52,179 nucleotides of DNA from Streptomyces sp. ISL-11 (GCF_018614525.1 NZ_JAGGOL010000063.1:1-52179); one strand, 5' to 3'. Counted from the stretch's first letter, positions 1 to 8,790 are shown. The notes: generated by a model from the sequence alone, not told the origin. Made by a program: numbers and translations.

Positions 1-10
1 GCCCAAGGGT

Positions 11-42
11 GCGCCCCCCGCCGTATCACCGGCCGGGGGCGC
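11..42. terminator. Terminator-like GC hairpin
   Basis: GCGCCCCC (11-18) pairs with GGGGGCGC (35-42). After a one-base mismatch the stem continues GCC/GGC, with an 8-nt loop. There is no T-run, as is common in Streptomyces. It probably closes a gene lying left of the window. Confidence 0.35.
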
Positions 43-269
43 CCCGGCTCGGGACGGTCGGCCGCCGAGGTCAGGGCCTTCTGCCGCCCCCGCCCGGCCG
101 CTCGCCCGAGCGCCCCGTGGCGCGTCACCGTGACCATCCCGCGCCCCCGCGCGCACCGCGCCCCCTCCGGGGCCCGCGGCTACCCCCGTGTCGTTCTCTC
201 CGCCGCTGGTCACTGGCTTCCTCCCCGGTTTCGGCCCGCGGCGGTTGGACCCGCGGGCTGCGGCCATGG

Positions 270-296
270 TACGTATAACGTCGCTAGTTATACGTA
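270..296. promoter_or_regulatory. Palindromic operator upstream of the MFS gene
   Basis: Perfect inverted repeat TACGTATAAC - 7 nt - GTTATACGTA. The 10-bp arms are AT-rich in an otherwise GC-rich context. It ends 51 bp before the MFS start codon. The size and symmetry suit a dimeric TetR-, MarR- or GntR-type repressor, and the arms contain TATAAC, a possible -10 element. No regulator gene is visible next to it in the window. Confidence 0.6.
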
Positions 297-347
297 AAAC
301 CGGAAGGGCTCGGTCGAAAACGACCCGGGCCGAACGAGAGGCGGATC

Positions 348-1616
348 ATGGCAGGGGCGGGCGGCGGTTACGTCGAGATGCTCAGGACGCGGCATGCCGC
401 GCGGTTGCTGACCGGCACCCTGGTGGGGCGGCTGCCCAACGCGACCGCCGCGCTGGCGATCGTCCTCTTCGTGCGCGCCGAGGGCGGCAGCTACACCCTC
501 GCCGGAGCGCTCTCCGCCGTCTACGGCGTGGCCAACGCCTTCGGCCAGCCGCTGCTCGGCCGGGCCGTCGACCTCTTCGGCCAGCCGCGCGTCATGCTGC
601 CCTCGGCCGTGCTGGCCGCACTCGGCATGACGCTGTTCGCGGTGGTCGGCCTGGATCCGCTGCCACTGTCCTACTTTGCCATGATCATCGCGGGTTTCTT
701 CACGCCGCCGCTGGAGGGCGGACTGCGGGCCCTGTGGCCCTCGGTCCTCAAGAGCGAGGACGACATCCACGCCGCGTACTCCCTCGACGCGATCGCCCAG
801 GAACTGATCTACGTCGTCGGCCCGCTGATCGTCATCCGGATCGTGGGGTACTGGTCCGAGGCCGGCGCGCTGTTCGTCCTCAGCGTGCTGGGCCTCATCG
901 GCGCGCTCGCGGTGGTCACCTCGCCGCCGTCCCGGAAGTGGCGCAGCGAGTCCCGTGAGGCGCACTGGCTCGGCGCGCTGCGCTCGCGCGGGCTGCTGGT
1001 GCTGCTCGGCGCGTTCTTCTTCATCGGCTCGGCGCTGGGCTCGATCGCCGTGGCGGCGGTCGCCTACGGCGACGGTCACGGTGGCGACGACATCGCCAGC
1101 TACCTGCTCTCGGCCCTCGGCGTCGGCGCCCTCATCGGCGGTTCGATCTACGGCGCCCGGCAGTGGCCGGGCAGCCCGGAGCAGCGGTTGCGGGTGCTCG
1201 TCGGCGGCCTCGCCCTAGGCTACCTGCCGCTGCTGCTGATGCCCGGCGTCGTCGCCATGACGATCCTCGCCGGCGTGGCCGGCGTCTTCCTGGCCCCCTC
1301 GCTGGCCTGCGCGTTCGTGGTCGTGGACCGGCACGCGCCGCGGGGCACCGTCACGGAGGCGTTCTCCTGGCTGGTGACGTCCTTCGGTGTGGGCGCGGCC
1401 ATCGGTACCGCCTTCGTGGGCCCGGCGGTCGAGCACGGCGGGGCGCGGGCCGGGTTCATGGTCGCGGTGGGCGGCGGCGTGGCCGCCCTGCTGGTCCTGG
1501 TGCTGGCGCGGCGCTCCCTGGGAGCTCCCGCGGCCCGGTCGACGGTCGTGGCCCGGTCGGAAAATGATCGGAACGGTGCTGTCGAACCCGGTTTCAGCGC
1601 AGGGCATCAGGCGTAA
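348..1616 (+). CDS. MFS transporter
   Basis: A 422-aa integral membrane protein with about twelve hydrophobic segments, matching the length and two-half layout of major facilitator superfamily carriers. The loop after the second predicted helix carries GRAVDLFGQPR, resembling the conserved MFS loop 2-3 signature. The ATG at 348 is preceded by GAGGCGG. The gene ends 9 bp before pafA, so the two may share a transcript, and a 27-bp palindrome sits upstream. Streptomyces often carry an MFS gene between the proteasome genes and pafA. Substrate unknown; a drug or metabolite exporter is a guess. Confidence 0.85.
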   Translation: MAGAGGGYVEMLRTRHAARLLTGTLVGRLPNATAALAIVLFVRAEGGSYTLAGALSAVYGVANAFGQPLLGRAVDLFGQPRVMLPSAVLAALGMTLFAVVGLDPLPLSYFAMIIAGFFTPPLEGGLRALWPSVLKSEDDIHAAYSLDAIAQELIYVVGPLIVIRIVGYWSEAGALFVLSVLGLIGALAVVTSPPSRKWRSESREAHWLGALRSRGLLVLLGAFFFIGSALGSIAVAAVAYGDGHGGDDIASYLLSALGVGALIGGSIYGARQWPGSPEQRLRVLVGGLALGYLPLLLMPGVVAMTILAGVAGVFLAPSLACAFVVVDRHAPRGTVTEAFSWLVTSFGVGAAIGTAFVGPAVEHGGARAGFMVAVGGGVAALLVLVLARRSLGAPAARSTVVARSENDRNGAVEPGFSAGHQA

Positions 1617-1625
1617 TGTTCAGGC

Positions 1626-2987
1626 ATGGATCGCCGCATTTTCGGGCTGGAGAACGAGTACGGCGTCACGTGCACGTTCAGGGGACAGCGCCGACTGTCA
1701 CCTGACGAAGTGGCGCGCTACCTCTTCCGCCGTGTCGTTTCCTGGGGGCGCAGCAGCAATGTCTTCCTGCGCAACGGTGCTCGTCTCTACCTCGACGTGG
1801 GTTCGCACCCGGAATACGCAACTCCCGAGTGCGACAGCGTGATCGAGCTGGTCACCCACGACAAGGCGGGCGAGCGCATTCTTGAGGGCCTGCTCGTCGA
1901 TGCCGAACGGCGCCTGCACGAGGAGGGGATCGCGGGCGACGTCTATCTGTTCAAGAACAACACGGACTCGGCGGGAAACTCCTACGGCTGTCACGAGAAC
2001 TACCTCGTGGCCCGCCACGGCGAGTTCTCCCGGCTCGCGGACATCCTCATCCCCTTCCTCGTGACCCGGCAGCTGCTGTGCGGCGCGGGGAAGGTGCTGC
2101 AGACGCCGCGGGGCGCGGTCTACTGCGTGAGCCAGCGCGCCGAGCACATCTGGGAGGGCGTCAGTTCCGCGACGACGCGTTCGCGCCCGATCATCAACAC
2201 CAGGGACGAGCCGCACGCGGACGCGGAGCGGTACCGCCGGCTGCATGTGATCGTCGGCGATTCGAACATGTCCGAGACGACCATGCTGCTGAAGGTCGGT
2301 GCCACCGACCTCGTTCTGCGCATGATCGAGGCGGGCACGGTGATGCGCGACCTGACCCTGGAGAACCCGATCCGGGCGATCCGCGAGGTCAGCCATGACA
2401 TCACGGGCAGACGAAAGGTGCGCCTGGCCAGCGGCCGGGAGGCCTCCGCCCTGGAGGTCCAGCAGGAGTACTACGAGAAGGCCGTGGACTTCTGCGAGCG
2501 CCGGGGGATCCGTACGGGCACCGTGGAGCGGGTCCTGGAGCTGTGGGGCCGCACGCTGGAGGCGATCCGGGACGAGGACCTGGACCGGATCCAGACCGAG
2601 ATCGACTGGGTGATGAAGTACCGGCTGATCGAGCGGTACCGCGCGAAGAACAACATCACGATGTCGCATCCCCGGGTCGCCCAGATAGATCTGGCGTATC
2701 ACGACATCCACCGCCGGCGGGGGCTGTACTACCTGCTGGAGAAGCGCGGCCAGGCGGCGCGGGTGTGCAACGACCTCAAGATCTTCGAGGGCAAGTCGGT
2801 GCCCCCGCAGACCACCCGGGCCCGGCTGCGCGGCGATTTCATCCGCCGGGCACAGGAGCAGCGCCGTGACTTCACGGTCGACTGGGTGCACCTCAAGCTC
2901 AATGACCAGGCGCAGCGCACGGTGTTGTGCAAGGACCCGTTCCGGTCGGTGGACGACCGGGTGGAGAAGCTGATCGCCGGGATGTAG
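1626..2987 (+). CDS. pafA: Pup--protein ligase PafA
   Basis: A 453-aa protein of the carboxylate-amine/glutamine synthetase-like ligase fold. PafA uses ATP to join the C-terminal glutamate of Pup to lysines of target proteins, marking them for the mycobacterial-type proteasome or another fate. The N-terminus has FGLENEYG, typical of the PafA/Dop family, followed by [19 protein letters not shown] in the nucleotide/metal-binding region. Length matches PafA (about 450) rather than Dop (about 500). No Shine-Dalgarno is obvious; TAATGT at 1614-1619 lies 6 nt before the ATG, so a leaderless transcript is possible besides read-through from the MFS gene. pafB and pafC follow downstream, as in mycobacteria. 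Confidence 0.96.
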   Translation: MDRRIFGLENEYGVTCTFRGQRRLSPDEVARYLFRRVVSWGRSSNVFLRNGARLYLDVGSHPEYATPECDSVIELVTHDKAGERILEGLLVDAERRLHEEGIAGDVYLFKNNTDSAGNSYGCHENYLVARHGEFSRLADILIPFLVTRQLLCGAGKVLQTPRGAVYCVSQRAEHIWEGVSSATTRSRPIINTRDEPHADAERYRRLHVIVGDSNMSETTMLLKVGATDLVLRMIEAGTVMRDLTLENPIRAIREVSHDITGRRKVRLASGREASALEVQQEYYEKAVDFCERRGIRTGTVERVLELWGRTLEAIRDEDLDRIQTEIDWVMKYRLIERYRAKNNITMSHPRVAQIDLAYHDIHRRRGLYYLLEKRGQAARVCNDLKIFEGKSVPPQTTRARLRGDFIRRAQEQRRDFTVDWVHLKLNDQAQRTVLCKDPFRSVDDRVEKLIAGM

Positions 2988-3119
2988 TGGCGGTGGTGCG
3001 GCCGCCGTACGGGCGGACGGCGGTGGGGCCGGTGAGCACGGGCTCCACCGCTGTTGCGTGCCATGGTTAGAGTGGCCCCGTCCATTGTGTCCGACCGCCG
3101 CCCGTCTCGAGGGATTTCT

Positions 3120-4016
3120 GTGCGCCGAATCGCAGCCCTGCTGATCGCCCCCCTTCTGCTAGTCACCGCTACGGCGTGCGGCAGCGATGACTCCGGCAAG
3201 TCCGGTGAGCCGCCCGCGGTCAGTGGTGCGGCGGACAAGAAGCCGAAGATCGAAAAGGGTGCGGGCGACCCGCCCAAGGACCTGAAGGTCAAGGTCCTCA
3301 AGGAGGGCGACGGCGCCACCCTGAAGAAGGGTGACGCCCTCACGGCCAATTACCTGGGCCAGCTGTGGGACGGCAAGGTCTTCGACAACAGCTGGGACCG
3401 CGGCCAGCCGGCCACCTTCGAGATCGGCACCGGCAAGGTCGTCAAGGGCTGGGACGAGGGTCTGGTCGGTCAGAAGCTGGGCAGCCGCGTCGAGTTGGTC
3501 ATCCCGCCGGACAAGGGTTACGGCGACCAGGGTCAGGGTCAGACGATTCCGCCCAAGTCGACCCTCGTCTTCGTCGTGGACCTGAAGAGCGTCACGTCGA
3601 ACAAGCCCGAGGGCAAGGTCGTCGAGCAGAAGAACGAGGCGCTGCCGAAGGTGGGCACGAACACCGACGGCAAGGCCCCCTCGGTCACCATTCCCAAGGG
3701 TGACGCTCCGGAGAAGCAGCAGTCCGAGACGATCATCGAGGGCAACGGCAAGGCCGTCGGCAAGGACGACACCGTCCAGACGCAGTTCGAGGCGTTCCTC
3801 TGGAAGGACAGCAAGCCGCTGGACAACACCTGGAGCCAGAGCGGCATCCAGTCGGTGGCGCTGAAGAGCCTGCCGGGCTGGCAGGAGGGTCTGGCCGGCA
3901 AGAAGGTCGGCAGCCGGGTGCTGATGGTCGTGCCGAAGAGCGCTCTGACGGCCGAGCAGCAGAAGCAGTTCGACTCGCCGGTGGTGTTCGTCGTCGACAT
4001 CCTGGGCATCGGCTGA
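3120..4016 (+). CDS. FKBP-type peptidyl-prolyl isomerase lipoprotein with two FKBP domains
   Basis: A 298-aa predicted lipoprotein. The GTG at 3120 has GAGGG 8 nt upstream and gives a clean signal peptide with the candidate lipid-anchored cysteine at residue 20 (TATAC), followed by a Ser/Gly/Asp linker. The first FKBP domain (about 60-155) keeps the family motifs FDNSWDRGQP, VVKGWDEGL and VELVIPP. A second, more divergent FKBP-like domain fills about 200-298 (LDNTWSQSG, LPGWQEGL, VFVVDI). Such proteins catalyse proline isomerisation outside the membrane and assist folding of exported proteins. It is followed by a cytosolic single-domain paralogue. An earlier ATG at 3054 would bury the signal peptide and is disfavoured. 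Confidence 0.9.
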   Translation: MRRIAALLIAPLLLVTATACGSDDSGKSGEPPAVSGAADKKPKIEKGAGDPPKDLKVKVLKEGDGATLKKGDALTANYLGQLWDGKVFDNSWDRGQPATFEIGTGKVVKGWDEGLVGQKLGSRVELVIPPDKGYGDQGQGQTIPPKSTLVFVVDLKSVTSNKPEGKVVEQKNEALPKVGTNTDGKAPSVTIPKGDAPEKQQSETIIEGNGKAVGKDDTVQTQFEAFLWKDSKPLDNTWSQSGIQSVALKSLPGWQEGLAGKKVGSRVLMVVPKSALTAEQQKQFDSPVVFVVDILGIG

Positions 4017-4143
4017 CCGCCTGCCCCATGGACCGGGCCGATCGCTTCCGATCGCTTCCGGTGATCGCGTCGGCCGATTCCACCGTCGGACATCTGCCAG
4101 ACTTGCACGGTTGTCTACAAGATTCTTTCGTAGGAGCAATTTC

Positions 4144-4515
4144 GTGAGCATCGACAAGCCCGAGATCGACTTCCCGGGTGGCGAGCCGCCGGCCGACCTG
4201 AAGATCCGGGACATCTGGGAGGGCGACGGCGCCGTCGCCAAGGCCGGCGACATGGTCAAGGTCCACTACGTGGGCGTGGCCTTCTCCACCGGCGAGGAGT
4301 TCGACGCGAGCTGGAACCGCGGCGCGCCGCTGCAGTTCCAGCTGGGTGTCGGCCAGGTCATCGCCGGCTGGGACCAGGGTGTCCAGGGCATGAAGGTCGG
4401 CGGCCGCCGCGAGCTGATCATCCCCGCCCACCTCGCCTACGGCGACCGTGGCGCCGGCAGCGCGATCGCCCCGGGCGAGACGCTGATCTTCGTCTGCGAC
4501 CTGGTCTCCGTCTGA
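4144..4515 (+). CDS. Cytosolic FKBP-type peptidyl-prolyl isomerase
   Basis: A 123-aa single-domain FKBP. It keeps the active-site pattern: VKVHYVGVAFSTGEEFDASW, VIAGWDQGVQGMKVGG, RELIIPAHLAYG and the closing LIFVCDLVSV. GTG at 4144 is chosen because TAGGAG lies 7 nt upstream; an upstream in-frame start at 4111 has no such site. There is no signal peptide, so it should act in the cytoplasm. A strong terminator follows directly, so the FKBP genes form a unit separate from pafB/pafC. Confidence 0.93.
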   Translation: MSIDKPEIDFPGGEPPADLKIRDIWEGDGAVAKAGDMVKVHYVGVAFSTGEEFDASWNRGAPLQFQLGVGQVIAGWDQGVQGMKVGGRRELIIPAHLAYGDRGAGSAIAPGETLIFVCDLVSV

Positions 4516-4534
4516 CCCGGCCGTGCACACCGGG

Positions 4535-4573
4535 CCGAGGGCCCATGCCTGCGGGCATGGGCCCTCGGCTTTT
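4535..4573 (+). terminator. Rho-independent terminator after the FKBP gene
   Basis: A perfect 15-bp stem (4535-4549 with 4554-4568), loop TGCG, followed by CTTTT. It begins 20 bp after the FKBP stop codon. Confidence 0.85.
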
Positions 4574-4632
4574 GCCGGAGGAGCCCGGAGCGGTACGGTC
4601 AACGGTTGAGAGCACAAGTAGAGAGGGCGTCG

Positions 4633-5610
4633 ATGGCGATTGCCAAGGCCGAGCGGCTGATGAACCTGGCGCTGTGCCTGCTGGGCACGCGTCGTCCGCT
4701 CAGCAAGCGGGAGTTGCGGACCTCGATCGAGGCTTATCGCGAAGCCTTCGGGCTGTCGGACGCCGCGACCGGGAGCGACGACGCCTTCAACCGGATGTTC
4801 GAGCGTGACAAGGATGATCTGCGCGAGCTCGGCCTGATCATCGAGACGGTCGAGAGCCTCGACGGCGAGACCGGCTACCTCGCCCGCCGGGACAGCAACC
4901 GCCTCCCGCCGATCACCCTCGACATCGAGGAGGCCGCCGCGCTGGGCCTGGCGGCCAAGGTGTGGCAGCAGGCCCGCCTGGCCGGCGCCGCCAGCGGCGC
5001 GCTGCAGAAGCTGCGCGCGGCCGGGATGCCGCTCGCCGAGGATCCGTACGAGATCCACAGCGCCCTCGAACCGCGCATCCCGGTCCACGAGGCGGCCTTC
5101 GAGCCGCTGATGCTCGCCGCCCGCGACCGCCGACCGGTGATCTTCGACTACCGCAAGGCCAACGCCGCCCGCCCCGAGCAGCGCCACGTCGAGCCGTGGG
5201 CCCTGGAGTGCTGGCGCGGCCACTGGTACCTGGCCGGCTGGGACCGCGACCGCGGCGCCGAGCGGGTCTTCCGGCTCTCCCGGATCACCGGCCGGGTGCG
5301 CTCGCGGGGCATCCCGTTCACCGCTCCGGTGCCGGACCACGTCACCGTCCGCGGGACGGTCGAGACCTGGGCGGGTGAGACCGCCACCGGCACCGCCCGG
5401 ATCAAGGTGCGCGCCGGCCACGGTTATCCGCTGCGCGCCCGCGCCCTGTCCAGCCACGAGGCCGGGGACGGCTGGGACGAGCTGGAGATTCCCTACGGTC
5501 GCGGGCTGGACGCCTGGCTGGTGGAGTTCGGACCCGATGTGATCGTCCTGGAACCCGCCGAGCTGCGGGCCGACGTGGTCGACCGGCTGCGCGCCGTGGC
5601 CAAGGGCTGA
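4633..5610 (+). CDS. pafB: WYL-domain transcriptional regulator PafB
   Basis: A 325-aa protein with an N-terminal winged-helix region (about 1-75: AERLMNLALCLLGTRRPLSKRELR) and a WYL domain. The WYL signature is at HWYLAGWD, followed by FRLSRITG. In mycobacteria PafB and PafC form a heterodimer that activates the LexA-independent DNA damage response, and they lie beside pafA and tatA/tatC as here. ATG at 4633 is preceded by GAGAGGG; an upstream TTG at 4606 is possible but has no comparable site. Assignment as PafB rather than PafC rests on gene order. Confidence 0.85.
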   Translation: MAIAKAERLMNLALCLLGTRRPLSKRELRTSIEAYREAFGLSDAATGSDDAFNRMFERDKDDLRELGLIIETVESLDGETGYLARRDSNRLPPITLDIEEAAALGLAAKVWQQARLAGAASGALQKLRAAGMPLAEDPYEIHSALEPRIPVHEAAFEPLMLAARDRRPVIFDYRKANAARPEQRHVEPWALECWRGHWYLAGWDRDRGAERVFRLSRITGRVRSRGIPFTAPVPDHVTVRGTVETWAGETATGTARIKVRAGHGYPLRARALSSHEAGDGWDELEIPYGRGLDAWLVEFGPDVIVLEPAELRADVVDRLRAVAKG

Positions 5611-5656
5611 CCAGAGCAGAGCAGACGAGAGCGGAAGGGAACGGAACCGACTTCTT

Positions 5657-6619
5657 ATGGCCGGAAACGCCATCGACCAGACGCGGCGGATGCTGTCGCT
5701 GGTCACATATCTGCGGGAGCGCCCCGGCGCCCGGGTCGCCGACGTGGCGCGCGCCTTCGGCATCACCGAGGACGAGCTGATCGGTGACCTGGACGTGCTG
5801 CCGATGTGCGGCACCAGCTTCCGCGGCGGCGATCTGCTGGACATCGACACCGACGGCGACCGCATCTGGTGGCACAACCCCGACGCCTCCGGCACCAGCA
5901 CCGGCGAGCCGCTGCGGCTCGCCGCGGACGAGGCCACCGCGCTGCTGGTGGCCGCCCGCGCCGTCGCCACCCTCCCGGGGCTGCGGGAGAGCGACCGGCA
6001 GGCCCTGGTGCGCGCCACCGCCAAGATCGAGGCCGCGGCCGGCGAGGCCGCGGGCGCCAGCTCCCGGCTGTCGGTCACCTTCGAGTCCGAGGGCGGTGTC
6101 TTCGCCGACGTCGACCGGGCCATCGCCGAGCGCCGCCGGGTGTGGCTGCGCTACTACTCTCCCGCGCGCGACGAGCTCACCGAGCGCGAGGTCGACCCGA
6201 TCCGGCTGTTCGCCGTCGGCCACACCTACGTCGAGGCGTGGTGCCGCCTGTCCGAGGCGCGGCGCACCTTCCGCCTGGACCGGGTGGCCGAGATCCGGCT
6301 GCTGGACGAACCGTCCGACCCGCCGCCGGTGGAGCTGCGCGACCTCTCCGAGGGACTGGTGCAGCCGGCCGCCGAGGACCCGGAGGTCGTCGTCGAGGTC
6401 GGGCCCGGCGGCCGCTGGGTCGCCGAGTACTACCCGCACGACGAGGCCGAGGAGCTGCCCGAGGGCGGCCTGCGGATCACCCTGCGCACGCCCGAGCCGG
6501 CCTCCCTGCGCCGGCTGGCGCTGCGCCTGGGCCGCGACGGGCGGATCGTCACCCCGCCGGAGCTGGCGGACAGCGCCCGGGACGCGGCGCGTGAGGCGCT
6601 CGCGGCGTACGGCGAGTGA
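5657..6619 (+). CDS. pafC: WYL-domain transcriptional regulator PafC
   Basis: A 320-aa second WYL regulator, probably the partner of the preceding protein. An N-terminal helix-turn-helix (about 8-45: LSLVTYLRERPGARVADVARAFG) leads into a WYL-type core with VWLRYYSPARDELTEREV, TYVEAWC and FRLDRVAEI; the WYL triad is degenerate here (YVE in place of WYL). GGAAGGGAACGG lies upstream of the ATG. The 46-bp gap to pafB suggests one operon, and the stop overlaps a possible GTG start of the next gene. The tandem of two WYL proteins next to tatA/tatC is the conserved pafBC arrangement. Confidence 0.85.
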   Translation: MAGNAIDQTRRMLSLVTYLRERPGARVADVARAFGITEDELIGDLDVLPMCGTSFRGGDLLDIDTDGDRIWWHNPDASGTSTGEPLRLAADEATALLVAARAVATLPGLRESDRQALVRATAKIEAAAGEAAGASSRLSVTFESEGGVFADVDRAIAERRRVWLRYYSPARDELTEREVDPIRLFAVGHTYVEAWCRLSEARRTFRLDRVAEIRLLDEPSDPPPVELRDLSEGLVQPAAEDPEVVVEVGPGGRWVAEYYPHDEAEELPEGGLRITLRTPEPASLRRLALRLGRDGRIVTPPELADSARDAAREALAAYGE

Positions 6620-6630
6620 GGGGGCCGGGG

Positions 6631-6870
6631 ATGGACACGCGCAGGAGCGCCGCCGCGACCTTCAAGGCCGCCTGTCCCGACTGCCGGGGGCATTTCGAGC
6701 TGGCCGCCGCCGCCCTGCGGCTGGCGATCGGGGCCAGCCACCGCACCACGTTCTACTCCTTCACCTGCCCCGACTGCGGCGCGGCCGTCCGCAAGCCGGC
6801 GGGGGAGCGGATCGTGGAGCTGCTGACGGGCGGCGGGGTGAGCACGTTGCGGCTGCACTCCTCGGTGTGA
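6631..6870 (+). CDS. Small zinc-ribbon-like protein of unknown function
   Basis: A 79-aa protein with two CPDC knuckles (CPDCRGHFEL, then about 35 residues later CPDCGAAVRKPAG), a pattern that would bind one zinc ion. It lies directly after pafC and is probably co-transcribed. ATG at 6631 follows a G-rich stretch; the in-frame GTG at 6616 would overlap the pafC stop by 4 nt in the coupling arrangement GTGA and is a real alternative giving 84 aa. No named family recognised. Its place in the operon suggests a role near PafBC, but that is inference. Confidence 0.7.
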   Translation: MDTRRSAAATFKAACPDCRGHFELAAAALRLAIGASHRTTFYSFTCPDCGAAVRKPAGERIVELLTGGGVSTLRLHSSV

Positions 6871-6957
6871 TCCGCATCCGCACGGCGTGATCCCGTCATG
6901 TGATCCGTGCGACGCCGGGACGGGGTGATCCGTACGAAGCGCCGCGTACGGTGCGAT
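6867..6957. repeat. Irregular direct repeats of GTGATCC
   Basis: GTGATCC occurs at 6867, 6887, 6900 and 6925, and a variant (GCGATCC) near 6951, mostly followed by G-rich or GTACGA tails. The spacing is irregular (20, 13, 25, 26). The repeats fill the 150-bp gap between the zinc-ribbon gene and the next small gene. Confidence 0.4.
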
Positions 6958-7020
6958 CCGTACGACCCCGTTCCGACCGTCGGAATCCGGCCATCTCCCC
7001 CGCCCCGATAGGCTCGCCCC

Positions 7021-7227
7021 ATGTTCTGGCCCATGCTCGCCGTCGCCCTCGCCTTCTGTGGCATCGCCGTGCTCGGCGTGCTCGCCGCCCGGGTCCTGGT
7101 GGAGGTGCGGAGACTGGCCGGACAGGTGTCCGAGAGCTCGCGGCGGATCACCCGCGCGGCCGAGGATCTCGAACGGGCGGCCACTCCGCTCGCCGCGCAC
7201 GCCGCGCACACTTCGCGCCAGGACTGA
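7021..7227 (+). CDS. Small single-pass membrane protein
   Basis: A 68-aa protein: one N-terminal transmembrane helix (about 3-28), then an amphipathic, probably coiled-coil tail rich in Arg, Glu, Ser and Ala (RRLAGQVSESSRRITRAAED). It resembles small Streptomyces membrane proteins with DUF948-like tails, but I cannot name it. No Shine-Dalgarno precedes the ATG; TAGGCT at 7009-7014 ends 6 nt upstream, which fits a leaderless mRNA. It sits between the pafBC unit and tatA. Confidence 0.7.
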   Translation: MFWPMLAVALAFCGIAVLGVLAARVLVEVRRLAGQVSESSRRITRAAEDLERAATPLAAHAAHTSRQD

Positions 7228-7229
7228 CG

Positions 7230-7250
7230 ACCGGGGCGGGCCGCCCCGGT
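7230..7250. terminator. Short GC hairpin after the small membrane protein gene
   Basis: ACCGGGGCG (7230-7238) and CGCCCCGGT (7242-7250) form a perfect 9-bp stem with a 3-nt loop, 3 bp after the stop codon. No T-run. It probably separates this gene from tatA. Confidence 0.5.
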
Positions 7251-7460
7251 CCCGGCCTTCCCTGGGGTCCCGGGCCTGGCGGTACGCTGTTTTGGGCCGA
7301 CCCTGCTGACGAGGCGGAGGGTCGCAGCCGGGCGTACGCACAGGGATTGCCCAGCGTTTACCCCTGCGCGTTACGATCGCTGCCGTACGACTGATGGACA
7401 AATGTCCGATCAGGCTGGCAGCCCCACCCCCATGCCGCTTCGGTGAGAAGGTAAACGCAT

Positions 7461-7742
7461 ATGTTCGGAAGGCTCGGCGCCCCCGAGATCATTCTTATTC
7501 TCGTCGTCATCGTCCTGCTGTTCGGTGCGAAGAAGCTTCCGGACATGGCGCGATCCCTCGGCAAGTCCGCCCGCATTCTCAAGAGCGAGGCGAAGGCCAT
7601 GAAGTCCGAGGGCCAGGACAACGCCTCCGCCCCGGCCGACCCGCCCGCCTCCCAGACCCCTCGTACGATCAAGGCCGCTCCCGGTGACGTCACCGGTGCC
7701 CGTCCGGTGACCGAGCCGGGCGACCGCACGACGCAGCACTGA
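7461..7742 (+). CDS. tatA: Twin-arginine translocase subunit TatA
   Basis: A 93-aa protein with the TatA layout: a short N-terminal transmembrane helix (about 8-22, [20 protein letters not shown]), the [16 protein letters not shown] hinge and amphipathic helix, then a hydrophilic tail. TatA oligomers form the pore that carries folded proteins bearing twin-arginine signals. The start has GAGAAGG upstream. tatC follows after 111 bp. The 210 bp between the preceding hairpin and this gene hold a weak inverted repeat (CGACCCT...AGGGTCG) and probably the tat promoter. A TatA/TatB split cannot be settled by sequence alone, but the FG motif and short length favour TatA. Confidence 0.95.
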   Translation: MFGRLGAPEIILILVVIVLLFGAKKLPDMARSLGKSARILKSEAKAMKSEGQDNASAPADPPASQTPRTIKAAPGDVTGARPVTEPGDRTTQH

Positions 7743-7853
7743 CGCGGCGCGGCCTGCGCGCCGCGCGGCACAGCACCGACGCAGTACCGACCGAGGGACG
7801 ATTGGGACGGGCCGCTTCCGGCGTCCGTCTGCCGCACGAGATAGGGACGTGGG

Positions 7854-8771
7854 TTGCTCAAGTCTGCCCGCAAGAAGGAGAAGGACCCCGAGGGGCGGAT
7901 GCCGCTCGCGGAGCACCTGCGTGAACTGCGCAACCGCCTGGCGAAGGCCGTCCTGGCCATCGTCGTGGTGGCCGTCGTCGCCGCGTTCTACAACAAGCAG
8001 ATCATGGACTTCCTGTCCGCCCCCGTGCCCAAGTGCCCCGGCCGGGACCTGAGCCAGAGCCGCGGCGGCAACTGCGCGGTCCTGGTCTTCAACAGCCTGG
8101 CGTCGCCGTTCACCACCACGGTGAAGGTGTCCCTGCTGGCCGGCGTCACCGTCTCCGCGCCGATCTGGCTCTACCAGCTGTGGGCCTTCCTCGCGCCCGG
8201 TCTGCACAAGAGCGAGAAGAAGTACACGGTCGCCTTCGTGGCCACGGCCGCGCCCCTGTTCGTCGCCGGCGCCTACCTGGCCTACGCGATCATGCCCACG
8301 AGCATGCGGGTGCTGCTGAGCATCACCCCGGACTCCGCGGCCAACACCCTCAACCTCGACGACATCCTCGACTTCACGGTCCGGATGATCCTCGTCTTCG
8401 GCCTGGCCTTCGAGCTGCCGCTGATACTGGTCATGATGAACATCGCCGGCATGGTCACCGGGCGGACGATGGCCAAGTGGTGGCGCGGTGTCGTCATGGG
8501 CGTCTTCGTCTTCGGCGCGGTCGCGACGCCGAGCACCGACCCCCTGGGCATGTGCGTCCTCGCCGTGCCGATCATCGTCCTGTACTTCGGCGCCGTCGGG
8601 TTCTCGATGCTCAACGACAAGCGCCGCGAGCGGCGCAACCCCGACCGCCTGCTGGACGACGACGAGGCCGCACCGCTGGACCTCTCCCCGGAACCGGTCG
8701 GCGACTCCGAGGCGCTGCCGGCTCTCAAGGACCGGCCCGCCGCCCGCAGCGGCTACGACGACGTCACCTGA
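7854..8771 (+). CDS. tatC: Twin-arginine translocase subunit TatC
   Basis: A 305-aa polytopic protein with six predicted helices. TatC forms the receptor that binds twin-arginine signal peptides. The conserved cytoplasmic N-terminus MPLAEHLRELRNRL is present, and FGLAFELPLILVMM marks a conserved late helix. The start is TTG at 7854 (AGGGAC upstream), giving an N-terminus rich in Lys/Arg; ATG at 7899 would remove only that tail. The acidic C-terminal extension (about 260-305) is longer than in E. coli, as is usual in actinomycetes. Confidence 0.95.
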   Translation: MLKSARKKEKDPEGRMPLAEHLRELRNRLAKAVLAIVVVAVVAAFYNKQIMDFLSAPVPKCPGRDLSQSRGGNCAVLVFNSLASPFTTTVKVSLLAGVTVSAPIWLYQLWAFLAPGLHKSEKKYTVAFVATAAPLFVAGAYLAYAIMPTSMRVLLSITPDSAANTLNLDDILDFTVRMILVFGLAFELPLILVMMNIAGMVTGRTMAKWWRGVVMGVFVFGAVATPSTDPLGMCVLAVPIIVLYFGAVGFSMLNDKRRERRNPDRLLDDDEAAPLDLSPEPVGDSEALPALKDRPAARSGYDDVT

Positions 8772-8790
8772 CGCGTCCGGAACCTCTCTC

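Larger units (their letters stand above)
1..347. other. Intergenic region upstream of the MFS gene
   Basis: I see no supportable gene here. Open frames in it have no recognisable motif and low-complexity Pro/Arg composition, as expected for non-coding GC-rich DNA. It holds a terminator-like hairpin at 11-42 and a strong palindrome at 270-296. In actinomycete genomes the proteasome genes usually lie just upstream of pafA, so the left edge may be the 3' flank of such a gene; that is inference only. Confidence 0.5.

Noticed and set aside
1698..2891. A 397-codon minus-strand frame opposite pafA
   Set aside because: Same shadow effect; the translation shows no known domain and pafA is unambiguous.
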